NCBI GenBank assembly: GCA_963844625.1
Contig: CAWJPF010000010.1
Location: 1 to 64,000 of the forward strand
Reading direction: 5' to 3'
Length of the DNA: 64,000 bases
Origin: Palsa-504 sp963844625
Lineage (GTDB): Bacteria > Actinomycetota > Actinomycetes > Streptosporangiales > Streptosporangiaceae
Shown: one piece after another, positions 15,661 through 23,919 of the stretch
Position numbering within the stretch: the stretch's first letter is position 1
Layout of the letters: every line of letters begins with the position of its first letter
Position numbers and translations under genes: made by a program
Notes under the pieces: model-generated
Databases searched by the model: none
What the model saw: only the letters and a program-made list of their open reading frames with translations
Told to the model about the DNA's origin: nothing

Positions 15661-15712
15661 AGACGGGATAGCGGGCGGGTTCGGTTAGATGGGGTAGCGG
15701 GTGGGTTCGGTG
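15661..15712. repeat. 26-bp tandem duplication at the HNH gene 3' end
   Basis: Two adjacent 26-bp units match at 22 of 26 positions. Read on the minus strand each encodes the same tail (TEPTRYPI and TEPARYPV), and the stop of the HNH frame lies at the junction. It appears to be a local duplication of the gene end. Confidence 0.7.
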
Positions 15713-17912
15713 GTGAAGCTCCGGCCGGATGGGGTGGTCCACCGGAAGGTTCCCGGGGTGATCTGTTCGACTTTCCATTTGGGGTGCTGTTTGAGCCGGT
15801 GGTCGTGGCGGCATTTAGGGCCGCCGTTGCACAGGCAGGTCCGGCCGCCGGCTTCGTAGGGGGTGTTGTGCTCGAAGTCGGCCTGGGCAGAGGGGCGCCG
15901 GCAGGTCGGGGCGGTACAGGTGGCGTGCCGGATCTGGGCCAGGTGCCGCAGCTTGCGCCCCGGATCATGCCCGGCGGCCTCGAACCGGTGGTCGCAGGTC
16001 TCGGTGGCGATGGGGTCGAGTGCGAACAGCAGGTCCCGCTGGCCGGGGATGCCGGTGGTGAACCGCCAGGATGCCGTACCCGCCGGGTGGCCCGGCCCGG
16101 GCGTCCGGGGCGAAGGTGACTCCTGGCCCGTCCCGGCTGGCCTCGCCGGGCGGGTCAGGCCCGCCGGGCGGGTCAGGTCCGCCGGGCGGCCCGGGTTCTT
16201 TCCGCCGGGGCGGGCGGTGGCGCTGGTTGCTGGGTGCGAGCCGGGCGCAGCCGTGCCCGATCGCGTGTCCCTGCTGATCGGTCACCGACAGGCACCAGGT
16301 GGTCTTGGGGTTGGCGGCGGCGGCGCGGGCCAGGTCGCGGGCGAGCCACGGGTCGACCGGGCCCAGGCCCGGGATCTCCCCGGGCCGGTCCGCGAGACCG
16401 AGCAGGGTCGCCAGCGGGACCGTCAGGTGCAGCCGCCCCACGAACCCGGCCGGCCGCACGCCCGCCCCCGGCGGCGTCATCGGGGCGGCCGGGGCCGTCG
16501 TGTCCGGCGGGTCCGGGGGTCCTGACCCGCCGGGCTCGCCGCCGCCCCTGCCGCCGCCGCTCGTGCCGCCGCCGCTCGTGCCGCCGCCGCTCGTGCCGCC
16601 GCTGGCGGGAGGGGGAGCGGGGGCGGGGGCGGGGGCGGTCGGGCGGGAGTCTTTGTCCAGGAGGAGGTCGAGGTAGGCGCGGGCGCGCAGTTCGTCCATG
16701 CTGCCGGTCAGGCCGGCTTTCTTCAGCTGGCGGGCCCACCAGGAGATCCGCTGATCCACCGCGAGCACCTCATCGGGGGGCAGTTCCCGGCCGGCCAGCG
16801 CCGCGTTCCCGGAGTCTTCGGCCCACCGCTGCACCCGGGCGTCCTTGGCGGCTTGCTCGCGCCGTTTGCGGGCTTTGTCCGGGGCGACCTGCATCACGGC
16901 CCGGGCGATCGCGGACCGCAGCCCGCCCGGGGTCAGCCGCCCGGCCCGGCCCAGCACCTTGGCCTCCGCCGCCCGCGCCTCGCCGGGATCCAGCGCGGCG
17001 GTGGCCCACGCGATGATCTGCGCCTTGGAATGCCGCAGCGTCCCGGCCCGGAACGCGGCCTTAGTGCCGGGCAGGCGGACTTCCAGGTCCCGGGCCAGGT
17101 CCAGCATCGCCTCGGCGGTCCCGCGGCCCTCGGCGAGCAGCTGGGCGATCTCATCCCCGGCGAACTCATCGCGGCCCGCGGGCAGCTCCGCCGCGCCTTC
17201 TACCGCGCAGCCGGGGTAGGGGCGGCGGCGCAGGAACGCGGCCAGCGCCGCGTGCTTCAGAGAACACGCGGCGGCCTCGGCGCGGTCCAGCGCGCAGATG
17301 ATCCCGGTCAGCTCATCATCGCAGGCGCCGGTGAACCGGTCACCGTCCCCGGCGGCGTCCGCGGCGAAGCTGAGCAGGACCCCGCCGCCGGGCGCGACGT
17401 CCAGCGGCTGCCCCGCCCCGAACCCGCCCGCCGGGCCGGCGTACGCACCCGGGACCCGCGCCGCTGACCCCGGCATCCCCGGCCCCCGCCGCCCGACCTT
17501 CACCCCGACCTGCGGCACGTCCGCGGCCGGGTCCTGCCGCGCCGCCCACTGCGCCTCGGCGGCCTGCTCCCCGGCCCTGGCCGCGGCGATCCGCCGCGAC
17601 TGCGCCCGCAACACGTCCGGGTCCACCTCGTCGGGCAGCGCCGGATCCGCCGGATCCGGGCACCACCCCGGGATCCTGCTCGGGATCGGGCGGCGCCTGC
17701 TCGCCGTCCGCCGACGCCAGCCACGCTTCCCACTGCTCCGGGTCGGCCATCGGGTCCGTCCCGGGCGGGACGGGACGCCAGCCGCCGGCCTCGTCGAGGG
17801 GATTACCCGCGACGTCCCAGCCCCAGGTGGGGTCGGGCTGCGGGTCGCCGGGCGCGCCCGGGCCCGGGGCCTGGCCCGGGCCGGGGTTGGCGGGAGCTGG
17901 TCCTCGGGGCAT
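15685..17912 (-). pseudogene. DUF222/HNH endonuclease-domain protein, frameshifted
   Basis: All parts of a DUF222-HNH protein are present but in different frames. The N-terminal frame starts at 17912 (MPRGPAPANPG, with ADPEQWEAWLA). Near 17640-17690 it must shift to the frame carrying the DUF222 helices (VDPDVLRAQSRR, then CALDRAEAAACSLKHAALAAFLRRRP and onward). After GPPGGYG near 16071 a second one-base shift is needed to reach the HNH frame WRFTTGIPGQRDLL..CDHRFEAAG. That frame contains ADFEHNTPYEAGG, CLCNGGPKCRHDHRLKQ and a tail ending at 15685. Removing one T at about 16071 would give the family-typical YGTWRF. Such genes are often multicopy in actinobacteria. The HNH motif itself looks intact, so sequencing error cannot be excluded. 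Confidence 0.75.
16551..16595. repeat. 15-bp tandem repeat x3 inside the HNH gene
   Basis: Three identical 15-bp units encode a GGTSG-type linker between the DUF222 and C-terminal parts. Such Gly/Pro linkers vary in length among copies of this family and the repeat is a likely site of slippage. Confidence 0.8.
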
Positions 17913-18076
17913 GCACCACCGCCCGTTCGGAAGGATGGTCTGTCTATAGAACAGGATAGCGAAAACCGGTTCTGATCGCAAGGATACCGGAGCGATAATA
18001 TGTGCGAATCTCGCTGGCTACCAGAGATCATCGGGCCGGGCACGCCGAGCGCGGCCGGCATCTCGGGCAATCCGGC

Positions 18077-18832
18077 CTAGACGTCCAGGATGAAGCGGGC
18101 GGCCGGGCTCAGGGCGGCTAGGGTTTCGGGGCGGAGGTACTTCTGCTGATCGAGTTGCTGCCGGTTGGCCCGGCGGGTGAAGTAGGAGTGCAGGGCGCGG
18201 CGCGGCTGGCCGGTGTGGTTCTGGGTGCCGCCGTGCCACAGATGGCTATTGAAGACCACGACGGTGCCGGCCGGGGCGATGAGCTCGACCTCGCCGGGAT
18301 GGGCCGCGGCCGGGTCGGCCAGCGCCTCACGGGCCGACTGGCCGCAACGGTGGGAGCCAGGCACGGCCCGGGTGGCGCCGTTGCTCGCGGTGAAGTCATC
18401 GAGCAGCCAGATCGAGTTGCAGACCTGGTAGCCGCCGGGCGGGACCGGGCCGCCCCAGTCGGCGTGCAGGGCCTGATGACCCTGGCCAGGCCGGACGGCC
18501 CGGCTGTTGAGCGAGGAGAGCTTGAAGTCCCCGAGCACGTGGGCGATGCAGGCCAGCACCCTGGGATGGGTGAAGCAGACCTGGAATACCGGGTCCTTGT
18601 TGATCAGATCCGCGAGCCGGTCGGTCCCGGCCTCCTGGTGCACCTCGATTCCGGCCCGGTCGCCCTCGGTGGCCAGCAACTCGCCCAGCCGAAGCCGCAT
18701 CGCCTTTACCTGGTCTTCGGACAGGAGGGCGGGCAGCGGCGCGTATCCGTCGCGGTCGAGCCGGTCCCTGGTCTCAGCGTCGAGGCTGGCCCCGGTGACG
18801 CCGAGGTCAGCGAGCGCAGTCGCCATGTCCAT
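18077..18832 (-). CDS. Phytanoyl-CoA dioxygenase (PhyH) family protein
   Basis: A 251-residue Fe(II)/2-oxoglutarate oxygenase. The double-stranded beta-helix is marked by QALHADWGG (His and Asp iron ligands, near residues 118-126) and VVVFNSHLWHGGTQNHTG (distal His near 200), followed by RRALHSYFTRR, whose Arg would bind 2-oxoglutarate. The family hydroxylates diverse small molecules, including secondary metabolites and lipids; the substrate is unknown. The initial ATG gives MDMATAL. It is divergent from an MFS transporter gene across a 133-bp space that contains a tandem repeat, so the two may be co-regulated. Confidence 0.88.
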   Translation of the reverse strand: MDMATALADLGVTGASLDAETRDRLDRDGYAPLPALLSEDQVKAMRLRLGELLATEGDRAGIEVHQEAGTDRLADLINKDPVFQVCFTHPRVLACIAHVLGDFKLSSLNSRAVRPGQGHQALHADWGGPVPPGGYQVCNSIWLLDDFTASNGATRAVPGSHRCGQSAREALADPAAAHPGEVELIAPAGTVVVFNSHLWHGGTQNHTGQPRRALHSYFTRRANRQQLDQQKYLRPETLAALSPAARFILDV

Positions 18833-18850
18833 GGCTGCCTCCGTTCTCAG

Positions 18851-18905
18851 CTTAGGCCGAGGGGGAACTTCGGCTTAGGCCGAGGGGGAACTTCGGCTTA
18901 GGCCG
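18851..18905. repeat. 23-bp tandem repeat between divergent phyH and MFS genes
   Basis: CTTAGGCCGAGGGGGAACTT plus CGG is present twice in full (18851-18873, 18874-18896), then nine bases of a third copy. Each unit carries CTTAGGCCGA..TTCGG, so the units could be repeated protein-binding sites in the shared promoter region, or slippage products. Confidence 0.7.
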
Positions 18906-18965
18906 CCCACTATGGGCGGGGAGGGCGCTTAGGCTCGGGGGGCGACGGAACGGAGGCCGGGATCG

Positions 18966-20390
18966 ATGAGCGAGGGCCAGGTACGGGGGCTCTGGGCGCC
19001 GCAGCGGCGAGCTCTGACCACCGGCTTGGTCCTGACGGTCACGTTCGTCGCGTCCGAGGCGCTGGCGGTGGTGACGGTGATGCCGGTCGTCGCCCGTGAC
19101 CTCGGCGGGCTGCGCCTGTACGGCTGGGTGTTCAGCGGGTTCATGCTGGGCAGCGTCGTCGGCATCGTGCTGGCCGGCCGGGAGGCCGACCGGCGGGGGC
19201 CCGCGGTCCCGTTCGTGGCCGGGGTCATGCTGTTCGGCGCGGGCCTGGCCGTGGCGGGCCTGGCGCCCACGATGGGCGTCCTGGTCGCGGGCCGGGTACT
19301 GCAGGGCCTGGGCGCGGGGGCGGTGCCCGCGGTGGCCTACACCTCAATCGGCCGCAGCCTGACCGGGCCGCTCCGGGCTCGGATGATGGCGGTCCTGTCC
19401 ACCGCGTGGGTCGCGCCGGGACTGGCCGGGCCCGCGCTCAGCGCTGAGGTGGCGCGCCTATTCGGGTGGCGGTGGGTGTTCCTCGGCCTGCTGCCCCTGG
19501 TCGCGGTGGCCGGGTCGATGGCGGTACCCGCGCTGATCCGGCTGGGACCGCCCGACGCGACTCAGGCGCAGGAGCACCGGCTGACCGACGGCCTGCGCAC
19601 GGCGGCCGGAGCCGCGCTGATCCTGGCCGGCCTGACGCTCGCGGCCGGCTCCGGCGCTAAGTTGGGCGGCTTCGCGCTGATCGCGGCGGGCGGGGCCGTC
19701 GGGCTGCCTGCCCTGCGCCGGCTGGTTCCGGCCGGTACCTTGACCGCGCGCCGCGGGCTCCCCGCCACGATCGCCTGCCGGGGGCTGCTGACGTTCGCGT
19801 TCTTCGGCGCGGACGCCTACGTCACCCTGACGGTGACGGCGGTGCGCCACTACAGCACGCTCGTGGCCGGCCTCGCCGTCACCGGCGCCACGCTGGCCTG
19901 GACGGCGGGCGCCTGGATTCAGGCCCGGCTCAGTGACAGCTGGGAAGGCCGCCGCCTGGTGCGCACCGGGCTCCTGATCATCCTGGTTGGGATCGCCGGG
20001 ATGATCCTGGTCCTGCAGCCGGCCGTACCGGTGGCGACGGGCCTGGTGGCCTGGACTATAGCGGGCCTGGGCATGGGACTGGCCTACGCCCCGCTCTCGC
20101 TGATGATGCTGCAGGAGGCACCGCCCGGGCTCGAAGGGCAGGCCTCGGCATCGCTGAACCTGACCGACGTGCTCGGCACCGCGATCGGCATCGGCGTAGG
20201 CGGCGCGGCGGTGGCGGCCGAGCCAGGGCACCACCTGCACCTGGGCATCGCCGTCGCCTTCGCCGCCGCGGCCGCGGTAGGCGTCGTGGCGCTGGCCGTG
20301 ACGCGCCGGCTGCCTGATAGCGTCCGGGGCGAGGGCGTCGTACCTGTCGCGGACGGGGAGGGACGTACCGTTCGGGATAAAGGTCTTTGA
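18966..20390 (+). CDS. MFS transporter (drug-exporter type)
   Basis: A 474-residue transporter with about fourteen hydrophobic segments, suggesting the DHA2-like subgroup. FVASEALAVVTVMPVVARDLGG is the first-helix motif of drug exporters, and GREADRRGP in the 2-3 loop is the degenerate MFS signature. GRVLQGLGAGAVPAVAYTSIGR corresponds to the exporter motif around helix 5. The ATG start follows GGAGG. It may export a product of the divergent dioxygenase unit or a toxic compound; neither is proven. The stop lies 17 bp before the VOC gene, suggesting co-transcription. Confidence 0.88.
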   Translation: MSEGQVRGLWAPQRRALTTGLVLTVTFVASEALAVVTVMPVVARDLGGLRLYGWVFSGFMLGSVVGIVLAGREADRRGPAVPFVAGVMLFGAGLAVAGLAPTMGVLVAGRVLQGLGAGAVPAVAYTSIGRSLTGPLRARMMAVLSTAWVAPGLAGPALSAEVARLFGWRWVFLGLLPLVAVAGSMAVPALIRLGPPDATQAQEHRLTDGLRTAAGAALILAGLTLAAGSGAKLGGFALIAAGGAVGLPALRRLVPAGTLTARRGLPATIACRGLLTFAFFGADAYVTLTVTAVRHYSTLVAGLAVTGATLAWTAGAWIQARLSDSWEGRRLVRTGLLIILVGIAGMILVLQPAVPVATGLVAWTIAGLGMGLAYAPLSLMMLQEAPPGLEGQASASLNLTDVLGTAIGIGVGGAAVAAEPGHHLHLGIAVAFAAAAAVGVVALAVTRRLPDSVRGEGVVPVADGEGRTVRDKGL

Positions 20391-20407
20391 GATTTGGGAG
20401 GGGTGCC

Positions 20408-20848
20408 ATGACCGGGCAGATTCCAGCCGGTGATATCCATCATCTGCGGCTTACCGTGACCGATGTTCAGCGCAGCCGCGAGTTCTACACTCAGCTGCTC
20501 GGCTTCGACGTCGCGGTGGAGTCCCCGCCGCCCGGCGACCCGGCCGAGGCCGAGGCATTCAAGGTCCTGTTCGGCGGCGTGGTCATGGTCCGCGGCAACC
20601 TCGTGATGGGACTGCGGCCGATGGCGGCCGCCGGCGACAGCTTCGACCCGGACCGGGTGGGCCTCGATCATCTCAGCTTCAACGTGCCCAGCCGTGCGGA
20701 CCTGGAGCAGGCGGCCGCGCTTTTCGATGCCCACGGCGTGACCCACGGCGCGATCACCCGGCTGCCGTCGTTCAGCATCGACGTGCTCTCGTTCGAGGAT
20801 CCGGACGGTATCCAGCTGGAGCTCACGGCGCCGGCCGCCGAGGGCTGA
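20408..20848 (+). CDS. VOC-family (glyoxalase/dioxygenase superfamily) protein
   Basis: A 146-residue two-module VOC protein. The first beta-alpha-beta-beta-beta module starts IHHLRLTVTDVQRSREFYTQLLGF (metal-ligand-type His near residue 11) and the second has VGLDHLSFNVPSRADLEQAAALFDAHGV and VLSFEDPDGIQLELTAP, with the conserved Glu near the end. The family includes glyoxalases, ring-cleavage dioxygenases and antibiotic-binding resistance proteins. The ATG at 20408 has GGGAGGGG upstream and is preferred to an earlier in-frame start. Its position after an MFS exporter could indicate a resistance pair, but this is only context. Confidence 0.88.
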   Translation: MTGQIPAGDIHHLRLTVTDVQRSREFYTQLLGFDVAVESPPPGDPAEAEAFKVLFGGVVMVRGNLVMGLRPMAAAGDSFDPDRVGLDHLSFNVPSRADLEQAAALFDAHGVTHGAITRLPSFSIDVLSFEDPDGIQLELTAPAAEG

Positions 20849-20851
20849 GGG

Positions 20852-20896
20852 CTGCACAGCCGAAGACTGCACAGCCGAAGACTGCACAGCCGCAGG
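20852..20896. repeat. 15-bp tandem repeat x3 just after the VOC gene
   Basis: CTGCACAGCCGAAGA occurs at 20852-20866 and 20867-20881, with a slightly changed third copy at 20882-20896. It lies directly after the stop codon and before the hairpin at 20908-20951. Probably slippage-derived. Confidence 0.75.
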
Positions 20897-20907
20897 ACGA
20901 GTAGCCG

Positions 20908-20951
20908 AAGGCTGGGCCGCGCGGCGCGTTGACCGCCGCGGGCCCAGCCTT
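20908..20951. terminator. Bidirectional terminator-like hairpin
   Basis: AAGGCTGGGCC and GGCCCAGCCTT form an 11-bp stem that can extend with a bulged G:C run. It is located between the converging ends of the VOC gene and the LysM gene, where a shared terminator is expected. Confidence 0.65.
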
Positions 20952-20964
20952 CCGGACTGCGGGG

Positions 20965-21771
20965 TCAGCAGCCGTCGTAGGCGGACCAGTTGGACTGGCC
21001 GCCCGCCGCGAGGGCGTTGGAGAACACCTGGTTCTGCTCGGCCACGCTGGCGTTGCCGAAGCTACCCGGGCTGCCGCCGTACGCGGCCCAGGTCGACGCG
21101 CTGAACTGGTAGAGGCCGTAGTGGCCGCTGGAGTTCATGACCTGGGAATTGCCGCCGGACTCGCGAGCGACCACGCAGCTGCCGAACGAGCCGCCGGGCG
21201 TGCCGCCCGAGTAGCTGGCGTTCGAGTAGCTGGGGGTGGCCACCGTCGCAGTGGCCTGCACCGGGGCGTACGTGCTCGCGGATGCGGCGGCCACGGGGGC
21301 CTGAACCGGAGCAGGAGCTGACGGCCCAAGCGCAGAGGGCGCGCCGGGGATCTTGGCGGGCTTGGCCGGGACCTGCAGGACCTGGCCCACCTCGATCTCG
21401 TTAGCCCAGCGGATCTTGCTGTGGTTGGCCCAGTAGAGCACCGGCCATGCGTTCTGCTGGTGGTAGACGTGCTCGGCGATCGCGGACAGCGAGTCGCCCG
21501 AGCGGACCGTGTACGTAACCGACTTCGCGGCACCTGCCGCGTGCCTGCCGACCGGGTGGGTCACCGACAGCAGCTCGGTGGGCGAAAGACCGGCCTGGCC
21601 GGCGGTCTCCGCGGCCGCGGCGCGGGGGGTGGTCACCTGCGTGGCCGTCGTGGCGGCGTGCGCCTGGGGTGACATGCAAACCGCGGCGGCCACGCCGGCT
21701 ACCGCGGGTGCGGCGGCGAGGGACAGCCGCCGTTTGAGACGGGTACGTGATGTGGTGCTGTGGCTCCCCAA
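20965..21771 (-). CDS. Secreted LysM and Rpf-like transglycosylase-fold protein
   Basis: About 268 residues. An N-terminal signal peptide (TRLKRRLSLAAAPAVAGVAAAVCMSPQAHA, cleavage after AHA) is followed by a LysM peptidoglycan-binding domain (YTVRSGDSLSAIAEHVYHQ..VGQVLQVP). After an Ala/Pro linker comes a C-terminal lysozyme-like domain with CVVARESGGNSQVMN (catalytic Glu) and SGHYGLYQFSASTWAAYGG. This is the resuscitation-promoting-factor/LysM architecture of actinobacterial cell-wall hydrolases. I place the start at TTG 21771 because GGGAAGGA lies just before it; a GTG at 21801 is the alternative. It acts outside the cell on peptidoglycan. Confidence 0.88.
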   Translation of the reverse strand: MGSHSTTSRTRLKRRLSLAAAPAVAGVAAAVCMSPQAHAATTATQVTTPRAAAAETAGQAGLSPTELLSVTHPVGRHAAGAAKSVTYTVRSGDSLSAIAEHVYHQQNAWPVLYWANHSKIRWANEIEVGQVLQVPAKPAKIPGAPSALGPSAPAPVQAPVAAASASTYAPVQATATVATPSYSNASYSGGTPGGSFGSCVVARESGGNSQVMNSSGHYGLYQFSASTWAAYGGSPGSFGNASVAEQNQVFSNALAAGGQSNWSAYDGC

Positions 21772-21793
21772 AGGGTTCCTTCCCGAACAGGAC

Positions 21794-21841
21794 GCGCTCA
21801 CCGGGAAGGCGGCATGGTGGTGCTAGCCGCCTTCGGAGCGC
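21794..21841 (-). promoter_or_regulatory. Structured 5' leader hairpin before the LysM gene
   Basis: Nested complementary arms GGCGCTC/GAGCGC and AAGGCGGC/GCCGCCTT enclose a 12-nt loop and end shortly before the ribosome-binding site. Actinobacterial rpf-type genes are often preceded by a c-di-AMP (ydaO) riboswitch, but I cannot see its conserved core here, so I call only a hairpin. Confidence 0.45.
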
Positions 21842-22014
21842 CTGACTTTGGGAGAGCCTAATGGACACAAATCCCGCACTTGGCGCAAATTTCCCTAAAG
21901 CTACTAAACAGGCCTCAACATGCTAAACTGCCGTTCAAAATGCCTCAGGTGTAACATCAGTCACTCTGACTATCAGGCTTCACTGATTTTGGTCGCGGCT
22001 GAGACAAAGGTCAC

Positions 22015-22965
22015 TCAGGGCGACGGACGCCGGGAGGGAGCCGACGGGCGCCTGGCGGGAACGGGAATTCGGTCCAGATCGTCAGCCAGCACAACCTCGC
22101 CGCCGAATGCGGACGCTGCTTCGGCCGCCAGTCGCTCGGTCCCGGCGGTTTCGTAACGCTGCGAGAAGTGCGTCAGGATGAGCAGCCGCGCGCCGGACTC
22201 GGCCGCGATCCGGCCGGCCTGCCGGGCCGTCAGGTGGCCGTAGTCACGCGCCAGCGCGGCCTCGGCGTCGGCGAAGGTGGACTCGCAGACCAGCATGTCC
22301 GCCTGTTCGGCAAGCGCGAACGCAGCGTCACACAGCCGCGTGTCCATGATGAACGCGAACCGCTGGCCGCGCCTGCGCTCACTCACCTGCTCCACGGTCA
22401 CCGTCCGGCCCGCTACAGATAGGCGGCCCTCGCGCTGCAGGCGGCCGATATCCGGGCCGGCGACGCCGGCCGCGGCCAGCTGGTCCGGGAGCATCCGCCG
22501 TCCGTCCGGCTCCACTAGCCGGTAGCCCACGGTTGGCACGCTGTGCGAAAGCGCCCGGGTCTCCAGGCCGAACGAGGACGTCGCGGCGACCTGCCCGTCA
22601 CCGCAAACCGGCTGTTCCCGCAGGTCCAGCACGTCACGGAACAGCGACGCATGCCGGAGCCGCTCGAAAACCTCCCGGCTCTCGGCCGGATAGTAGATCT
22701 CCACCACGTGCCGCACCTGGTCCAGGGACATCCGTGCGAGCACGCCCGGCACGCCCAGGCAGTGGTCTCCGTGAAAGTGGGTGATGCAGATGCGGCTAAT
22801 CTCGCTCGCCGTGACCCCGGCGAACAGCATCTGCCGCTGGGTCCCTTCCCCCGGGTCGAACAGCAGCCCTTCGTCGTCCCAGCGCAGAAAGTAGCCGTTG
22901 TGATTACGGCGGCGGGTGGGCGCCTGGCTGGCCGTGCCGAGGACCACCAGTTCGCGAGGGGACAC
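22015..22965 (-). CDS. rnz: Ribonuclease Z
   Basis: A 316-residue metallo-beta-lactamase-fold nuclease. The zinc motif ITHFHGDHCLGVPGVL (HxHxDH) lies near residues 61-76, preceded by the family's LLFDPGEGTQRQM. Later metal ligands are ALSHSVPTVGYRL, the MDTR strand, and LILTHFSQRY. Ribonuclease Z cleaves tRNA precursors at the 3' end after the discriminator base. The frame is open far upstream, but that part overlaps the DUF5996 gene; the GTG at 22965 gives VSPRELVVLG, the usual N-terminus. It lies 8 bp after the DUF5996 stop and is probably co-transcribed with it. The last 20 residues are a Pro/Arg/Ser tail. Confidence 0.9.
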   Translation of the reverse strand: MSPRELVVLGTASQAPTRRRNHNGYFLRWDDEGLLFDPGEGTQRQMLFAGVTASEISRICITHFHGDHCLGVPGVLARMSLDQVRHVVEIYYPAESREVFERLRHASLFRDVLDLREQPVCGDGQVAATSSFGLETRALSHSVPTVGYRLVEPDGRRMLPDQLAAAGVAGPDIGRLQREGRLSVAGRTVTVEQVSERRRGQRFAFIMDTRLCDAAFALAEQADMLVCESTFADAEAALARDYGHLTARQAGRIAAESGARLLILTHFSQRYETAGTERLAAEAASAFGGEVVLADDLDRIPVPARRPSAPSRRPSP

Positions 22966-22973
22966 GTCGTTGG

Positions 22974-23894
22974 TCAGACGACCGGCGGCGGAGTTCCCTC
23001 GGCGCTGGCCGCGAGCCCGGTGTCCCAGCCGCAGACGATGCAGGCGTGGCGGAAAGCCGAGCGCGCGAACTCCAGCGCGGTGGCGCGCGGATCGTCGGCG
23101 GTACGGACGTCGTCCCAGTTCAGGATGTACTCGCCCAGGGCGGCATCCCAGTGCGCGGCCGGCGGGGACAAGGTCATGCGCGCGAATCCGGCCGGGGCCG
23201 GGTGCGCGTAGGCGTAAAACGCCGCCTGGCCGTAGCGTGCGTCCCCCGGCCACCAGCCGATGGCGACCTCTTGTGCGTCCATCGCGTTGCGCATGATGAA
23301 GTCGGCCGACGGCGGGTCGGCCGGAAGTCCAGAGAACAAGTTCACCGCCAGGTCGAACGACCCCCACCACGCATTGACCGGCGTCGAGCGGCCGCGGTAG
23401 GGGGCCCGGAACGCCGCCAGGACCAGTGCGGCCCGGGTCGCCGCGGTGAAATAGGTGGCGACCTGGGCGGGGTCGTAGTAGGCGTGCTCGTAATCCTCGT
23501 CCAGCGGCACGTGCCACGGGACTTCCTGCGGCTTCGGGTCGATCTCCACCGGTCCGGCCAGGGCGCGCACCGCGGCCAGCAGGTCCTTGGTGACGTCGCC
23601 GACGGGCCGGTGCGGGGTGAGCGCAATGCGCTCCACGCGCCCGCCGCTGTGCTCCACCACCGCCTCGTGGACCCGCAGGTCCAAGGCGACGACCAGGGCT
23701 CCGGAACCATCGGGTGCCGGCAGCGGCAGCGTCTCCCAGCCCCGCGCCGTCAGGCGCAGCGCCGCGTGCTGCAACTCCGGCTCGGGCGGGGCGAGCTTCA
23801 CCGCCAGCTTGCCCAGGACCTGGGTGTGGGCGTGCAGCGTGTCACACGTCGCGCGCCACTGCTCATACGTCAACGCCGGCCAGGCAGGGGACAT
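22974..23894 (-). CDS. DUF5996-family protein
   Basis: A 306-residue protein. It has the family start WPALTYEQWRATCDTLHAHTQVLGKLAVKLAPPEPE, followed by LTPHRPVGDVTKDLLAAV. The C-terminal half contains NAWWGSFDLAVNLFSG, GWWPGDARYGQAAFYAYAHP and GEYILNWDDVR, all characteristic of DUF5996. The function of this family is unknown; the conserved Trp, His and Asp residues suggest an enzyme. The ATG lies six bases after TAGCCT, suggesting a leaderless transcript that continues into rnz. Confidence 0.88.
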   Translation of the reverse strand: MSPAWPALTYEQWRATCDTLHAHTQVLGKLAVKLAPPEPELQHAALRLTARGWETLPLPAPDGSGALVVALDLRVHEAVVEHSGGRVERIALTPHRPVGDVTKDLLAAVRALAGPVEIDPKPQEVPWHVPLDEDYEHAYYDPAQVATYFTAATRAALVLAAFRAPYRGRSTPVNAWWGSFDLAVNLFSGLPADPPSADFIMRNAMDAQEVAIGWWPGDARYGQAAFYAYAHPAPAGFARMTLSPPAAHWDAALGEYILNWDDVRTADDPRATALEFARSAFRHACIVCGWDTGLAASAEGTPPPVV

Positions 23895-23900
23895 GAGCGC

Positions 23901-23906
23901 AGGCTA
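23901..23906 (-). promoter_or_regulatory. -10 box (TAGCCT) of a leaderless promoter
   Basis: TAGCCT on the minus strand ends six bases before the DUF5996 ATG at 23894, the spacing seen at several other genes in this window. No ribosome-binding site is present. Confidence 0.45.
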
Positions 23907-23919
23907 TCGCAGCCGGCTA

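Noticed and set aside
16551..16595. CRISPR-like or regulatory repeat
   Set aside because: The 15-bp units are contiguous, without spacers, and encode a Gly/Ser/Thr linker in frame with the DUF222 gene.
21802..22014. c-di-AMP (ydaO) riboswitch upstream of the LysM gene
   Set aside because: Position and gene type fit, but I could not identify the conserved core by eye; only a nested hairpin is supported, so it is listed as such.
22966..23517. N-terminal extension of the ribonuclease Z frame
   Set aside because: It overlaps the DUF5996 coding region in another frame and is Arg/Gly/Pro-rich; the RNase Z fold starts at VSPRELVVLG.
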